Shown here in pieces: positions 7,583 to 15,649 of a stretch of DNA of 36,916 nt. The notes under the pieces are model-generated. The model worked only from the letters and a program-made list of their open reading frames with translations, was not told where the DNA came from and did no database searches. The stretch is from Streptococcus phocae (lineage in GTDB: Bacteria > Bacillota > Bacilli > Lactobacillales > Streptococcaceae), in the NCBI RefSeq assembly GCF_001302265.1, contig NZ_LHQM01000031.1, positions 1 to 36,916 on the forward strand, read 5' to 3'. A program made the position numbers and the translations under genes. Positions within the stretch are counted from its first letter, which is position 1, and every line of letters starts with the position of its first letter.

Positions 7583-9217
7583 TCACTGCATGTTTAATTT
7601 TTGACGCCAAACGGCTGCTCGTGGCCCAATCAATTTATCCAACTGATGCGTCATCAAGCTCAAATAAGCATAAACCGCCAGTCCTAAACCGCCAACAAGA
7701 AGCAGATACAATAGACTCGTCAATCGGCTAGTCGGCGTCACGATATAGCCAAGAAGCCAATTTCCCAAATACACAACCCCTCCCATAATAAGGGTTTGCA
7801 CCAGTATCAACAAAATCCTCTTGTGCAGTAATCGGCGATTAAACCGCGTTACCTGATGAAGTTTTCGGTACATAAGGTAGATTGGAACAGACAAGCTAAT
7901 AGTCGTTGCTAAAAGCGGCCCATAAGCATGTAAAAAATAAATGCTAGGGACTTGCAGCACTAATTTAATCAAAACCCCCACAAAAAAGTAATGAATGGCT
8001 TTGCGATTTTCAAATAGGGCTTGTAACATTGGTGAAAACAAAGTATACAAGGCCAAGAGCAGTGTCTGTAGCAGTACGGCAACAAACAATTCGATGGCTT
8101 GGTCCTCGCTAACGCCATAAAAAACAGTGTAGAGCGGTCTAGCCAGTATCACAGCTCCTGTCAAAGCTGGCAGCAAAAACATCAATAACATCTCAATATT
8201 ACTAATGATTAATCGCGCCGCTGCTTTCATGTCTTTTTTGACATAGTTTTCAGTCATTAAGGCAATGCCAATGCCTCCAATAGAGGCCGCTACCGCAATC
8301 AAAATCATGGTGATTTTTGCTGGATTGGCATTGAAGTACCCAAACAAGACCCACAATTGAGGGTGCGAATAATTGGTAAACCAAGACATGGCATTCACAA
8401 AAGTCCATTGGTCAATCAATTGAAAGGCCTGGATGGCACTACCTGTTATGATAAAAGGAATTGATTCTTTGAGGGTTTCAAATAATAAGCCTTTTATATC
8501 AATCGGAATATCATGCTTAACCGGCGTAAAGATGGCCTTGAGCAGTCCTTGTTTCCAAAGATAGTAGACCAAAACTCCCATACTAGCAATCATCCCAATA
8601 AAGGCCGCAAAGGTTGACTGCGTCACCGCTGCAATGTAATCACCTGAACCTAATTTCATAATGAAAAAGGTTGTCAGAAGCATCCAAATCACGCGAATGG
8701 TTTGCTCGGCAATTTGACTCAAGGCATAAGGCTTGATGTCCTTGTACCCTTGAAACACTCCTCGGATAACACTCATCACAGGAAAGACAAATACCGCTAA
8801 TGAGAGGCTATGCATGATTGGAACTAGCTTGTTATCGGCTCCCGACATGGCGGCAAAAATAGGAGAGCCGAGATACATCAGGATAGCAAAAACAAAGCCC
8901 AAAACTAGCATAACCTTTAAAATGCTGCGAATGAGCTGGTAACTATGCGTTTGTCGCCCCATTGAATTGTATTTGGCGATTTGTTTAGCAATGGCAACAT
9001 TGAGGCCGGTTGTTGAAATCAATAAAAAATAGGCATATACATTATATCCCATGTTAAAAAGAGCGTTGGCTTGTGTTGCGTATTGCCCCATCCATATGTA
9101 CCAAGGAATAATATATAAAACACCTAAAAATCGGCTAATGAAGTTTCCTGCCGTGGACCAGGCGGCGCCTTGGACCATGAGTTCTTCTTGTGTCAGTTGT
9201 TTTTTTTCTGTCGACAT
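7583..9217 (-). CDS. murJ: Lipid II flippase MurJ (YtgP, MOP/MATE superfamily)
   Basis: 544-residue polytopic membrane protein, about 14 predicted transmembrane helices, of the polysaccharide-transporter/MurJ group. From memory, the S. pyogenes homologue YtgP complements loss of MurJ in E. coli, which supports a role flipping lipid-linked peptidoglycan precursor. Charged residues typical of the central cavity lie near the N-terminus (WSTAGNFISRFLG). I take the ATG at 9217, with GGAAAG 7 nt upstream, over the GTG at 9232. It is divergent from murE, with overlapping promoters. A generic oligosaccharide flippase is the alternative name. Confidence 0.88.
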   Translation of the reverse strand: MSTEKKQLTQEELMVQGAAWSTAGNFISRFLGVLYIIPWYIWMGQYATQANALFNMGYNVYAYFLLISTTGLNVAIAKQIAKYNSMGRQTHSYQLIRSILKVMLVLGFVFAILMYLGSPIFAAMSGADNKLVPIMHSLSLAVFVFPVMSVIRGVFQGYKDIKPYALSQIAEQTIRVIWMLLTTFFIMKLGSGDYIAAVTQSTFAAFIGMIASMGVLVYYLWKQGLLKAIFTPVKHDIPIDIKGLLFETLKESIPFIITGSAIQAFQLIDQWTFVNAMSWFTNYSHPQLWVLFGYFNANPAKITMILIAVAASIGGIGIALMTENYVKKDMKAAARLIISNIEMLLMFLLPALTGAVILARPLYTVFYGVSEDQAIELFVAVLLQTLLLALYTLFSPMLQALFENRKAIHYFFVGVLIKLVLQVPSIYFLHAYGPLLATTISLSVPIYLMYRKLHQVTRFNRRLLHKRILLILVQTLIMGGVVYLGNWLLGYIVTPTSRLTSLLYLLLVGGLGLAVYAYLSLMTHQLDKLIGPRAAVWRQKLNMQ

Positions 9218-9246
9218 AGTTATTCTTTCCACTTTTTATTAGCTTT

Positions 9247-9275
9247 ATTATAAACTTTTGCCTGTCACTTGTAAA
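9247..9275 (-). promoter_or_regulatory. murJ promoter
   Basis: Minus strand TTTACA (-35, 9270-9275), exactly 17 bp, TATAAT (-10, 9247-9252), about 30 nt before the murJ ATG. The -35 overlaps the murE -35 on the opposite strand. Confidence 0.75.
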
Positions 9276-9297
9276 ACAAGAACTTTAAGGATAAAAT
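9269..9297 (+). promoter_or_regulatory. murE promoter
   Basis: Plus strand TTGTAA (9269-9274), 17 bp, TAAAAT (9292-9297), then 6 nt to the murE ATG. The match is moderate, but the spacing is ideal and no other promoter is seen in the 86-bp gap. Confidence 0.6.
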
Positions 9298-9303
9298 AAG
9301 GGT

Positions 9304-10764
9304 ATGATTACGATTGAAGAAACCTTAAGCATTTTAAAAACAGACCATAATTTCCGAGAAGTCATTGATCCTGATGGCTACCATTATCAGTATAGCGGTC
9401 TAACCTTTGAGCACCTGACCTATGACAGTCGTCAAGCGACTCAACATAGCCTATTTTTTGCAAAAGGGGCTGGTTTTAACGTTGACTTTTTGCACCAAGC
9501 CATTGAAAAAGGCTTGCGTTGCTATGTTTCTGAGATAGACTACCAACTAGATATTCCAGTGATTGTGGTCTCAAATATTAAAAAAGCAATGAGCCTAATT
9601 GCCATGGCCTTTTATGGCAACCCGCAAAACCAGTTAAAGCTTCTAGCCTTCACCGGAACCAAAGGGAAAACCACCGCGGCTTATTTTGCCTACCATATCC
9701 TCAAAGAATCGCATCAACCAGCGATGTTGTCTACCATGAGCACCACCTTAGATGGTGAGACTTTTTTCAAATCTGAGCTGACCACTCCTGAAAGTTTAGA
9801 CCTCTTTGCCATGATGGCTCAGTGCGTTAAAAATGGCCGGAGCCATCTGATTATGGAAGTATCTAGCCAAGCCTATTTGGTTAATCGTGTGTATGGCCTT
9901 ACCTTTGATGTTGGCGTGTTTCTCAACATTAGCCCAGACCATATCGGCCCTATCGAGCACCCTAACTTTGAAGACTATTTCTTTCACAAACGCTTGCTAA
10001 TGGCAAATAGCAGAGCTGTTGTGATTAATAAAGGCATGGATTATTTTGACTTGGTCGCTGAACAGGTAGCTGGAGTCCCCCATGATAGTTATGGTAGTGA
10101 TTCTGATAACCACATTACTAATAGTCAAGCCTTTTCTTTTGATGTTGACGGCAAATTGGCTGGTTCCTACGACATTCAACTTATCGGACACTTTAATCAA
10201 GAAAATGCCATCGCTGCAGGCTTAGCCTGTCTCAGATTAGGTGCTAGTCCACAAGATATTGCAAACGGCATCGCAAACACTCGCGTTCCTGGTCGCATGG
10301 AGGTCTTGACCATGGCCAATCAGGCCAAGGTATTTGTAGACTACGCTCATAATGGTGACAGCCTAGAAAAATTATTATCTGTGGTTGAAGAACATCAAAA
10401 AGGACAGGTTGTCTTGATTTTAGGAGCGCCTGGTAACAAAGGCGAAAGCAGACGTGCTGACTTTGGACATGTGATTAATCAGCATCCTAATATTGAGGTC
10501 ATCCTAACGGCTGATGACCCTAACTTTGAAGACCCTCAATCCATTTCTCAGGAAATTGCTAGCCACATCACTCGCGACGTTACCATTATCACTGATCGCA
10601 CAAAAGCAATCGAGATTGGTATGGAGGCCTGCAAAACCCCACAAGATGCACTGATTATTGCTGGAAAAGGGGCTGACGCTTATCAGATTATCCAAGGTCA
10701 AAAAGCCGAATACCCTGGTGACTTAGCTGTTGCTAGTAACTTATTAAATCGCATCACTCATTAA
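9304..10764 (+). CDS. murE: UDP-MurNAc-tripeptide synthetase MurE (L-lysine adding)
   Basis: 486-residue Mur ligase that adds L-Lys to UDP-MurNAc-L-Ala-D-Glu using ATP. Seen are the P-loop GTKGKTT (118-124), TTPES (160-164), the lysine expected to be carbamylated (K229, in FHKR), [11 protein letters not shown] (346-356) and DDPN (404-407) where DAP-type enzymes have DNPR, which marks L-Lys specificity. The start MITIEE matches remembered streptococcal MurE. The ATG sits 6 nt after a -10-like box; an AAGG element 12 nt upstream would be a distant ribosome site if transcription starts earlier. It is the only plus-strand gene in the left half and is divergent from murJ. Confidence 0.95.
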   Translation: MITIEETLSILKTDHNFREVIDPDGYHYQYSGLTFEHLTYDSRQATQHSLFFAKGAGFNVDFLHQAIEKGLRCYVSEIDYQLDIPVIVVSNIKKAMSLIAMAFYGNPQNQLKLLAFTGTKGKTTAAYFAYHILKESHQPAMLSTMSTTLDGETFFKSELTTPESLDLFAMMAQCVKNGRSHLIMEVSSQAYLVNRVYGLTFDVGVFLNISPDHIGPIEHPNFEDYFFHKRLLMANSRAVVINKGMDYFDLVAEQVAGVPHDSYGSDSDNHITNSQAFSFDVDGKLAGSYDIQLIGHFNQENAIAAGLACLRLGASPQDIANGIANTRVPGRMEVLTMANQAKVFVDYAHNGDSLEKLLSVVEEHQKGQVVLILGAPGNKGESRRADFGHVINQHPNIEVILTADDPNFEDPQSISQEIASHITRDVTIITDRTKAIEIGMEACKTPQDALIIAGKGADAYQIIQGQKAEYPGDLAVASNLLNRITH

Positions 10765-10783
10765 TCTAAATCCAAATAGATAA

Positions 10784-10807
10784 AAAAAGGCTCTTCGAAG
10801 CCTTTTT
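10784..10807. terminator. Bidirectional terminator, murE and DUF1803 gene
   Basis: Nine-bp stem AAAAAGGCT / AGCCTTTTT (10784-10792 with 10799-10807) with a 6-nt loop. It is flanked by A on the left and T on the right, so it can stop both converging transcripts. Confidence 0.82.
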
Positions 10808-10828
10808 ATTATTGGTTAATTTTGTCTG

Positions 10829-11482
10829 TTATCGCTTAGCTTGAAACTTCAGTGGTTCTGTTGTCGTCATCTGTAAGCGATAGCGATGCTCCTCTAAAGG
10901 ACTAATATACCCCAAAAAAACCAAGGCATCTACAAAAATATCTGGACGTTTTTGCATCACTACCTCTTTTTTGGTAAATTTTAATAAAAAACTCGTCAGA
11001 TATTTCAAAGCATACTCCTGATTAACATCCCCCAAAAGAGCATAGAGTTTCTTTTGATCTGCTGATAAGGACTCCTGCCTTTTTAACCGATAAAAATAGT
11101 TGGCTAGAGTCAATTTTTCTCGATCAATGCCTGTGCTCTCCTGGATAATCACTTGGTTGGTTTGGTTGGTCAACTGAGTGTCAAAAGTCAGAGATAACAA
11201 TTCCTCATACAAAGGAGAGTTGGTATCAATAGCGATGGTGTCTTCTAACCTAAGAGCTGTCATATCTGTTACTAGAGGCAGAGTGAGGCGATAGCGCCTG
11301 TTCTCTCGGCTGATATAAGCAGCCTTGACATATGCTTCTATGGACCTATCAAGGTTCTTTACTTCAGGAAAATCTTTTTTGAGTTGGCGCAAAATGACCT
11401 CATCATGCTGGTCTAAATAGGCAACAAGGTCCTTGAAAAAGGGCTGACGCATGAGCTTATCGGGATTAAATAATCTTATCAT
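10829..11482 (-). CDS. DUF1803 domain-containing protein
   Basis: 217-residue cytoplasmic protein that I recognise as the streptococcal DUF1803 family, function unknown. It is rich in Leu, Lys, Asp and Arg with several predicted helices; no signal peptide, membrane segment or catalytic motif is visible. The ATG has no clear Shine-Dalgarno and lies 6 nt after TGGTATAAT, so the mRNA may be leaderless. It is separated from ppaC by a strong terminator and ends at the terminator shared with murE. Confidence 0.75.
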   Translation of the reverse strand: MIRLFNPDKLMRQPFFKDLVAYLDQHDEVILRQLKKDFPEVKNLDRSIEAYVKAAYISRENRRYRLTLPLVTDMTALRLEDTIAIDTNSPLYEELLSLTFDTQLTNQTNQVIIQESTGIDREKLTLANYFYRLKRQESLSADQKKLYALLGDVNQEYALKYLTSFLLKFTKKEVVMQKRPDIFVDALVFLGYISPLEEHRYRLQMTTTEPLKFQAKR

Positions 11483-11488
11483 GACTCT

Positions 11489-11497
11489 ATTATACCA
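11489..11497 (-). promoter_or_regulatory. Extended -10 promoter abutting the DUF1803 gene
   Basis: TGGTATAAT on the minus strand, 6 nt before the ATG at 11482. The predicted start point is the A of the start codon. Confidence 0.6.
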
Positions 11498-11555
11498 AAA
11501 AATTAGACTCTCTCATCAAAAGATTGACATCAACGCAACGCTTGCTTATGACACG

Positions 11556-11587
11556 AAAAAAGCTACCTTTTTAAAGGTAGCTTTTTT
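11556..11587 (-). terminator. Rho-independent terminator of ppaC
   Basis: Near-perfect stem of about 14 bp (11556-11570 with 11573-11587) ending in six A on the left and six T on the right, so it could also work on the plus strand. It lies 39 nt after the ppaC stop. Confidence 0.88.
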
Positions 11588-11625
11588 GACACGATTCTTT
11601 AGGTAGACAAGTGTTTTAGATTGTC

Positions 11626-12561
11626 TTAAGCTCCAAAACTTTCTGTTAATTGAGGAACCACTTGTTTTTTACGAGAAACTGCTCCTGCTAAGAAAGCATG
11701 GTTATTTTCCAATTTAAAGTTAAAAGCAGCTTCAACCTTATCCATATTAGCCCCAAGAGCCAAAATTTCAGAGTTAGAATTGACAATATCTGTAATCATC
11801 AAAACAAAATCTGAATACCCTTCAGTTGTCATGGCATCTTTAATAGCCTCTTCGATAGCATCTTGACGGTCTAACACTTCTGAGATGTCCACAGTATTGA
11901 CCTGAGCCACGCGAACGGCATTGCCATTTAGTTCAAAGGTTTTAGCATCAATGTCAATCAAATCAACAGCAGTTTTGCTTGAAAGATTTGTTCCAGCTTT
12001 GAGAAGGGCCATCCCATACTCTTGCAAGTCAACGCCAGCAAGCTCTGCCATTTCAGGAGCCACACGACGATCTGAAGCATGAGTTGTTGGTGATTTCAAA
12101 AGCAAGGTATCTGAAATCAAGCCAGATAATAGCATTCCTGCGATGTCTCTTGGCACATCGACATTATTTTCTTTGAACAGACGGTAAACAATAGATGAGG
12201 CAGAACCAACTGGTTCAATACGCATATAAAGAGGGGTTGCTGTTTCAAAATTTGCAACACGGTGGTGATCAACAATCCCATGAATCTCAACGTCACGAAT
12301 GTCTGAAATCGATTGTTGGAACTCGTTATGGTCTGTCAAAATAACTTTGTCAGCACCTTCTGCTTTGGCAGATGTTACCACGCGCGGTGCAGGAACCTTA
12401 AAATAGTCCAGCGCAAATGCTGTTTCTTCATTAGGCTCACCCAAGGCCACAACCTCTGTATTTAGACCAAAAGCTTTTTTAGACAAGTAATCAAATGCGT
12501 AAGATGATGCAATGGCATCTGTATCTGGGTTTTGATGACCAAAAACTAAAATGTTTGACAT
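11626..12561 (-). CDS. ppaC: Manganese-dependent inorganic pyrophosphatase (family II)
   Basis: 311-residue DHH-family enzyme that hydrolyses pyrophosphate and drives biosynthetic reactions. Metal ligands are visible at H9, D13 and D15 (HQNPDTDA), D77 and the DHH motif D98-H99-H100. The C-terminal substrate motif SRKKQ is near residue 297. It is full length. The promoter lies just upstream and a strong terminator follows, so it is a single-gene transcript. Confidence 0.97.
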   Translation of the reverse strand: MSNILVFGHQNPDTDAIASSYAFDYLSKKAFGLNTEVVALGEPNEETAFALDYFKVPAPRVVTSAKAEGADKVILTDHNEFQQSISDIRDVEIHGIVDHHRVANFETATPLYMRIEPVGSASSIVYRLFKENNVDVPRDIAGMLLSGLISDTLLLKSPTTHASDRRVAPEMAELAGVDLQEYGMALLKAGTNLSSKTAVDLIDIDAKTFELNGNAVRVAQVNTVDISEVLDRQDAIEEAIKDAMTTEGYSDFVLMITDIVNSNSEILALGANMDKVEAAFNFKLENNHAFLAGAVSRKKQVVPQLTESFGA

Positions 12562-12593
12562 AATATTTCTACCTCATTCTCTTTATTCACCTT

Positions 12594-12622
12594 ATTTTAG
12601 CAGAAATAAAAGCTAAAATCAA
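12594..12622 (-). promoter_or_regulatory. ppaC promoter
   Basis: Minus strand TTGATT (12617-12622), 17 bp, TAAAAT (12594-12599), about 26 nt of leader to the ppaC ATG. Confidence 0.68.
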
Positions 12623-12655
12623 AGGGATAATCATTCTAATGAAGCTTTCGAGACA

Positions 12656-12687
12656 CAAAAGAGCCAGGTGGTGACTTCCCTAGCTCT
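12656..12687 (-). terminator. Probable terminator of pflA
   Basis: Arms AGAGCCAGG / CCTAGCTCT (12660-12668 with 12679-12687) with one mismatch and a 10-nt loop, followed on the minus strand by TTTTGTGT. It starts 5 nt after the pflA stop. Confidence 0.5.
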
Positions 12688-12692
12688 GTTTA

Positions 12693-13484
12693 TCATGATT
12701 GATGAATGCGATTCATGTATTGGGTATAGGACTCTGTCTTTAGCAAATCCTTAGCATTTTGCACACGCTCTTTTGTTGGTGGTTTAACACCTGCCAATTG
12801 ATACGGTATGCCTAACTCACGCCATTTGAACTCACCCATAGTATGATACGGCAAGACTTCAAACTTATCCACATTGTTCAAGGTTTGCACAAACGCACCT
12901 AATCGTTTTAAGTGGTCATCGATATCTGTCAAACCAGGAACCAAGACGTGACGAATCCAAACAGGAATGTTTTTATCTGATAGATACCTTGCAAATTGCA
13001 AAATGTGCTTATTGGGCTGACGCGTCACAATCTTATGTTGTTCTTCATCGATTTCTTTCAAATCTAACAAGACAAGATCGGTTACCTCTAACAACTCATC
13101 CAGAATCTTATGGTAATCTGGACTTTCACGGTAAGCAAAACCACAGGTATCTAAGGTCGTGTGAATGCCTAATTGCTTAGCTTTTTTAAATAGAGCTGTG
13201 ATAAACTCTATTTGAAGCATGGCCTCACCACCAGATACGGTAATCCCTCCTTTTTGTCCCCAAAAATGTTTATATTGCAAAGCTTCCTTTAGAACATCAT
13301 CAACTGTTCGTAACTTTGAATTGTTCGTTTCCATCTCCCAAGTATCTGGATTGTGGCAATACTGACAACGCATCTTGCAACCTTGCAAAAAAATGATAAA
13401 ACGAATTCCTGGACCATCCACAGAGCCAAAACTTTCTGTCGAATGCACCATACCAGTTACTTGTCCATAATCTTTTTCAGTCAT
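12693..13484 (-). CDS. pflA: Pyruvate formate-lyase activating enzyme
   Basis: 263-residue radical SAM enzyme that installs the glycyl radical on pyruvate formate-lyase for mixed-acid fermentation under low oxygen. The iron-sulfur cluster cysteines are C36, C40 and C43 (GCKMRCQYC), and the SAM-binding SGGEAML follows near residue 83. The ATG follows GAAGGAG. It has its own extended -10 promoter and a candidate catabolite-repression site at the start point. The pfl gene itself is not in this window. A paralogous activase is an alternative, but length and motifs fit PflA. Confidence 0.93.
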   Translation of the reverse strand: MTEKDYGQVTGMVHSTESFGSVDGPGIRFIIFLQGCKMRCQYCHNPDTWEMETNNSKLRTVDDVLKEALQYKHFWGQKGGITVSGGEAMLQIEFITALFKKAKQLGIHTTLDTCGFAYRESPDYHKILDELLEVTDLVLLDLKEIDEEQHKIVTRQPNKHILQFARYLSDKNIPVWIRHVLVPGLTDIDDHLKRLGAFVQTLNNVDKFEVLPYHTMGEFKWRELGIPYQLAGVKPPTKERVQNAKDLLKTESYTQYMNRIHQS

Positions 13485-13502
13485 TGCATCTCCTTCACTT
13501 CT

Positions 13503-13518
13503 TGTAAACGTTTTTACA
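13503..13518. promoter_or_regulatory. Candidate cre (CcpA) site at the pflA start point
   Basis: TGTAAACGTTTTTACA is a near-palindrome matching the cre consensus TGNAANCGNWNNCA except at one of the last bases. It covers the predicted transcription start, a position where CcpA would block pflA. Confidence 0.42.
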
Positions 13519-13523
13519 CTTTC

Positions 13524-13532
13524 ATTATATCA
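13524..13532 (-). promoter_or_regulatory. Extended -10 promoter of pflA
   Basis: TGATATAAT on the minus strand, 39 nt before the pflA ATG. It lies just after the U-tract of the preceding terminator. Confidence 0.6.
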
Positions 13533-13540
13533 TTTTTCAC

Positions 13541-13568
13541 AAAAAAGACTAGGTATCTACCTAGTCTT
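13541..13568 (-). terminator. Terminator overlapping the 3' end of the CorC/HlyC gene
   Basis: Stem AAGACTAGG / CCTAGTCTT (13545-13553 with 13560-13568, extendable by two A-T pairs), followed by six T on the minus strand. The TAG stop codon of the upstream gene lies inside the hairpin. Confidence 0.88.
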
Positions 13569-14895
13569 CTTCGATAATCTGTTCTATATTAGAAATGATT
13601 AGTTTCAATTTAGTGATTCGACCGTCCTTGACCTTGTCATTTATCAGGTGCAGGTGCTTGTCTTTGCTATCACATTCAAAGCTTTGTTTTTTCTCCTGGC
13701 TTGGTATGGTCCCAATACCCGTTAAGTAAAAGCCTGCAATGGTGTCAACGTCATCACTTTCAAGCTCAGTGCCAAAATACTCGTTAAATTCGTTCAAGGT
13801 CATGGTCCCCACCACAATATAGGTGTTTTCCCCGATTTCATGAACATATTTTTCTGCCTTATCGGTCTCGTCATCAATTTCACCGACGATTTCCTCAAGC
13901 AAGTCCTCCAAAGTAACCAAACCTGCAACACCTCCATACTCATCAAGCAATATAGCCATCTGATTTTGGGTGTTTCGGAGCTGCCTTAGCAAGTCGTCAA
14001 CAAAAATAGTTTCTGGAACAAAGAGTGGTTCTTGCAAGATTTTTCGCATGTTGATTTTTTCAAATCCTTGTCGAAACCCTGATTCCAAAAGTCTCTTGGT
14101 ATGGATTAGGCCGATAATTTTATCTTTATCAACATCATAAACAGGAATCCGCGAAAAGCTCTGCTTCAATATTTCTTGAATATTTTCAATAGGGTCTTCG
14201 TTGATATCAATCATGAAGGCATCCGTCCGTGGCACCATAACTTCACGCGCCATCATCTCATCTAGCGAGAAAATCCCTTGTAACATTTCGATTTCTTCGG
14301 CGTCAAGAGTCTCCTCACTATTTGTGAGCATGTACTCAATCTCGTCACGCGTCATGCGCTCATCAGCATCATCAAAGGTCATTGGAGTAATACGACTCAG
14401 TAAATTTGTCGAAGCAGACAAGAGCCAAACAAAGGGGCCTACAACTTTCCCTAAGACAATAATGATTGGCGCTGAAATAATAGCCAGCTTGTCTTTTAAG
14501 TTCATGGCAATGCGCTTAGGATAAAGCTCCCCCAAAACAATCGAGACGTAGGTTAAAAAAATCAAGGAAATCACGCTACCTGCTGTTTGGGCAGTCGTTG
14601 ACCCTCCTAGCCATCCTGCAATCTCTTTTCCTAATGAAGCTGATAAACTAGCCCCTGATAGCAAACTGATAAAGGTGATGCCAACTTGAATGGTTGATAA
14701 AAAATTGTTGGGTTGCTCTAAAACGTTTAAGAGACGGATATACCTTTTGTCACCGTCTGCAGCTTTTTGCTCAACACGAGAACGGTTGAGAGAAACAAGG
14801 GCCATTTCACTGGCTGAAAAAAAAGCATTTAGCAGGGTCAGGATAAATAATAGTAAAAACTGAACAAACAAAGGCTGACTCACAGGGTCTTCCAT
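13561..14895 (-). CDS. CNNM/CorC/HlyC-type membrane protein (DUF21, CBS pair, CorC_HlyC)
   Basis: 444-residue protein of the CNNM/CorC group, annotated either as hemolysin-like or as a magnesium/cobalt efflux protein. Domain order is an N-terminal DUF21 membrane domain with about 3-4 helices (residues 5-130), a CBS pair (about 205-325) and a C-terminal CorC_HlyC domain (about 345-430). No hemolytic activity can be inferred. An AGGAG ribosome site precedes the ATG, and an extended -10 lies 37 nt upstream. Its stop codon is embedded in its terminator. Confidence 0.9.
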   Translation of the reverse strand: MEDPVSQPLFVQFLLLFILTLLNAFFSASEMALVSLNRSRVEQKAADGDKRYIRLLNVLEQPNNFLSTIQVGITFISLLSGASLSASLGKEIAGWLGGSTTAQTAGSVISLIFLTYVSIVLGELYPKRIAMNLKDKLAIISAPIIIVLGKVVGPFVWLLSASTNLLSRITPMTFDDADERMTRDEIEYMLTNSEETLDAEEIEMLQGIFSLDEMMAREVMVPRTDAFMIDINEDPIENIQEILKQSFSRIPVYDVDKDKIIGLIHTKRLLESGFRQGFEKINMRKILQEPLFVPETIFVDDLLRQLRNTQNQMAILLDEYGGVAGLVTLEDLLEEIVGEIDDETDKAEKYVHEIGENTYIVVGTMTLNEFNEYFGTELESDDVDTIAGFYLTGIGTIPSQEKKQSFECDSKDKHLHLINDKVKDGRITKLKLIISNIEQIIEED

Positions 14896-14931
14896 TTAAT
14901 AATAACTCCTAGAAAATAATATAGTATCCTT

Positions 14932-14940
14932 ATTATATCA
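14932..14940 (-). promoter_or_regulatory. Extended -10 promoter of the CorC/HlyC gene
   Basis: TGATATAAT on the minus strand in the 161-bp gap after mnmM. Apart from this box and a weak imperfect hairpin near 14975-15005, nothing else is seen in the gap. Confidence 0.5.
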
Positions 14941-15056
14941 TAATTCACCATTAGTTTGTGCTTATTTGACAACAATGTTCAAAGACCCCAAGGACCTCTT
15001 TTTATTCTTTGGAGCACCATGATAGAATAGGATTTTTGATAAGGCAAAAGGCTCAG

Positions 15057-15620
15057 CTAGATGTCTTTTTGGGGCACTATGGCTAGCTTTTCAAGCATGA
15101 TTAAAAAAGGAGGGGTGTTAATCTGATTTAAAGGTTTGTAAAGCATTGCTGCAAACTCTCTTTGGTCTAAGTTAGTCACGTAGTCTAACACAGCGTCTTT
15201 TTCCATGTCACCCCCTTGGTGACCATAGTAGACCATAATAGCAATTCTACCACCTATTGACAGTCTTTGGAGTAATTGTTCCAAAGACTGAAGGGTTGTC
15301 TGTGGCTGCGTAATGACGGCTTTGTCCGAACTTGGTAGATAGCCCAAATTGAAAATCGCTGCATCAACCTGATCAACATACTTTCCAACATGCTCATGCC
15401 CATCTAAAATCAATTGCGCATTATTAAGGTTTTCGTGACGTAATTTGTCAGCTGTTTTTTCAAGGGCTTGGGCTTGTATGTCAAATGCATAGACAGTCTT
15501 AGCTAACTTGGCTAAAAAGACGGTGTCATTGCCGTTTCCCATAGTCGCATCCACGACAACACTATCTTTTGTGATGACTTCTGCGAGAAACTCATGAGAG
15601 ACTTGGATTGGTCGTTTCAT
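15057..15620 (-). CDS. mnmM: tRNA mnm5(s2)U34 methyltransferase MnmM (YtqB family)
   Basis: 187-residue Rossmann-fold SAM methyltransferase, long annotated as a putative rRNA methylase. The Bacillus and Staphylococcus family members have been shown to make the last methylation of mnm5(s2)U at tRNA position 34 in bacteria without MnmC. SAM motif I is DATMGNGND (24-32); the NLGYLP motif (91-96) occupies the catalytic motif IV place. It lies 29 nt after the radical SAM gene, the conserved ytqA-ytqB order. Function is assigned by family; confidence in the fold is higher than in the substrate. Confidence 0.85.
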   Translation of the reverse strand: MKRPIQVSHEFLAEVITKDSVVVDATMGNGNDTVFLAKLAKTVYAFDIQAQALEKTADKLRHENLNNAQLILDGHEHVGKYVDQVDAAIFNLGYLPSSDKAVITQPQTTLQSLEQLLQRLSIGGRIAIMVYYGHQGGDMEKDAVLDYVTNLDQREFAAMLYKPLNQINTPPFLIMLEKLAIVPQKDI

Positions 15621-15649
15621 CTAAAAAGCTCCTTTCTTGAGCGTCATAA

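Noticed and set aside
14970..15005. Terminator after mnmM
   Set aside because: The AAAGA/TCTTT pairing is short with mismatches and no proper U-tract on the minus strand.
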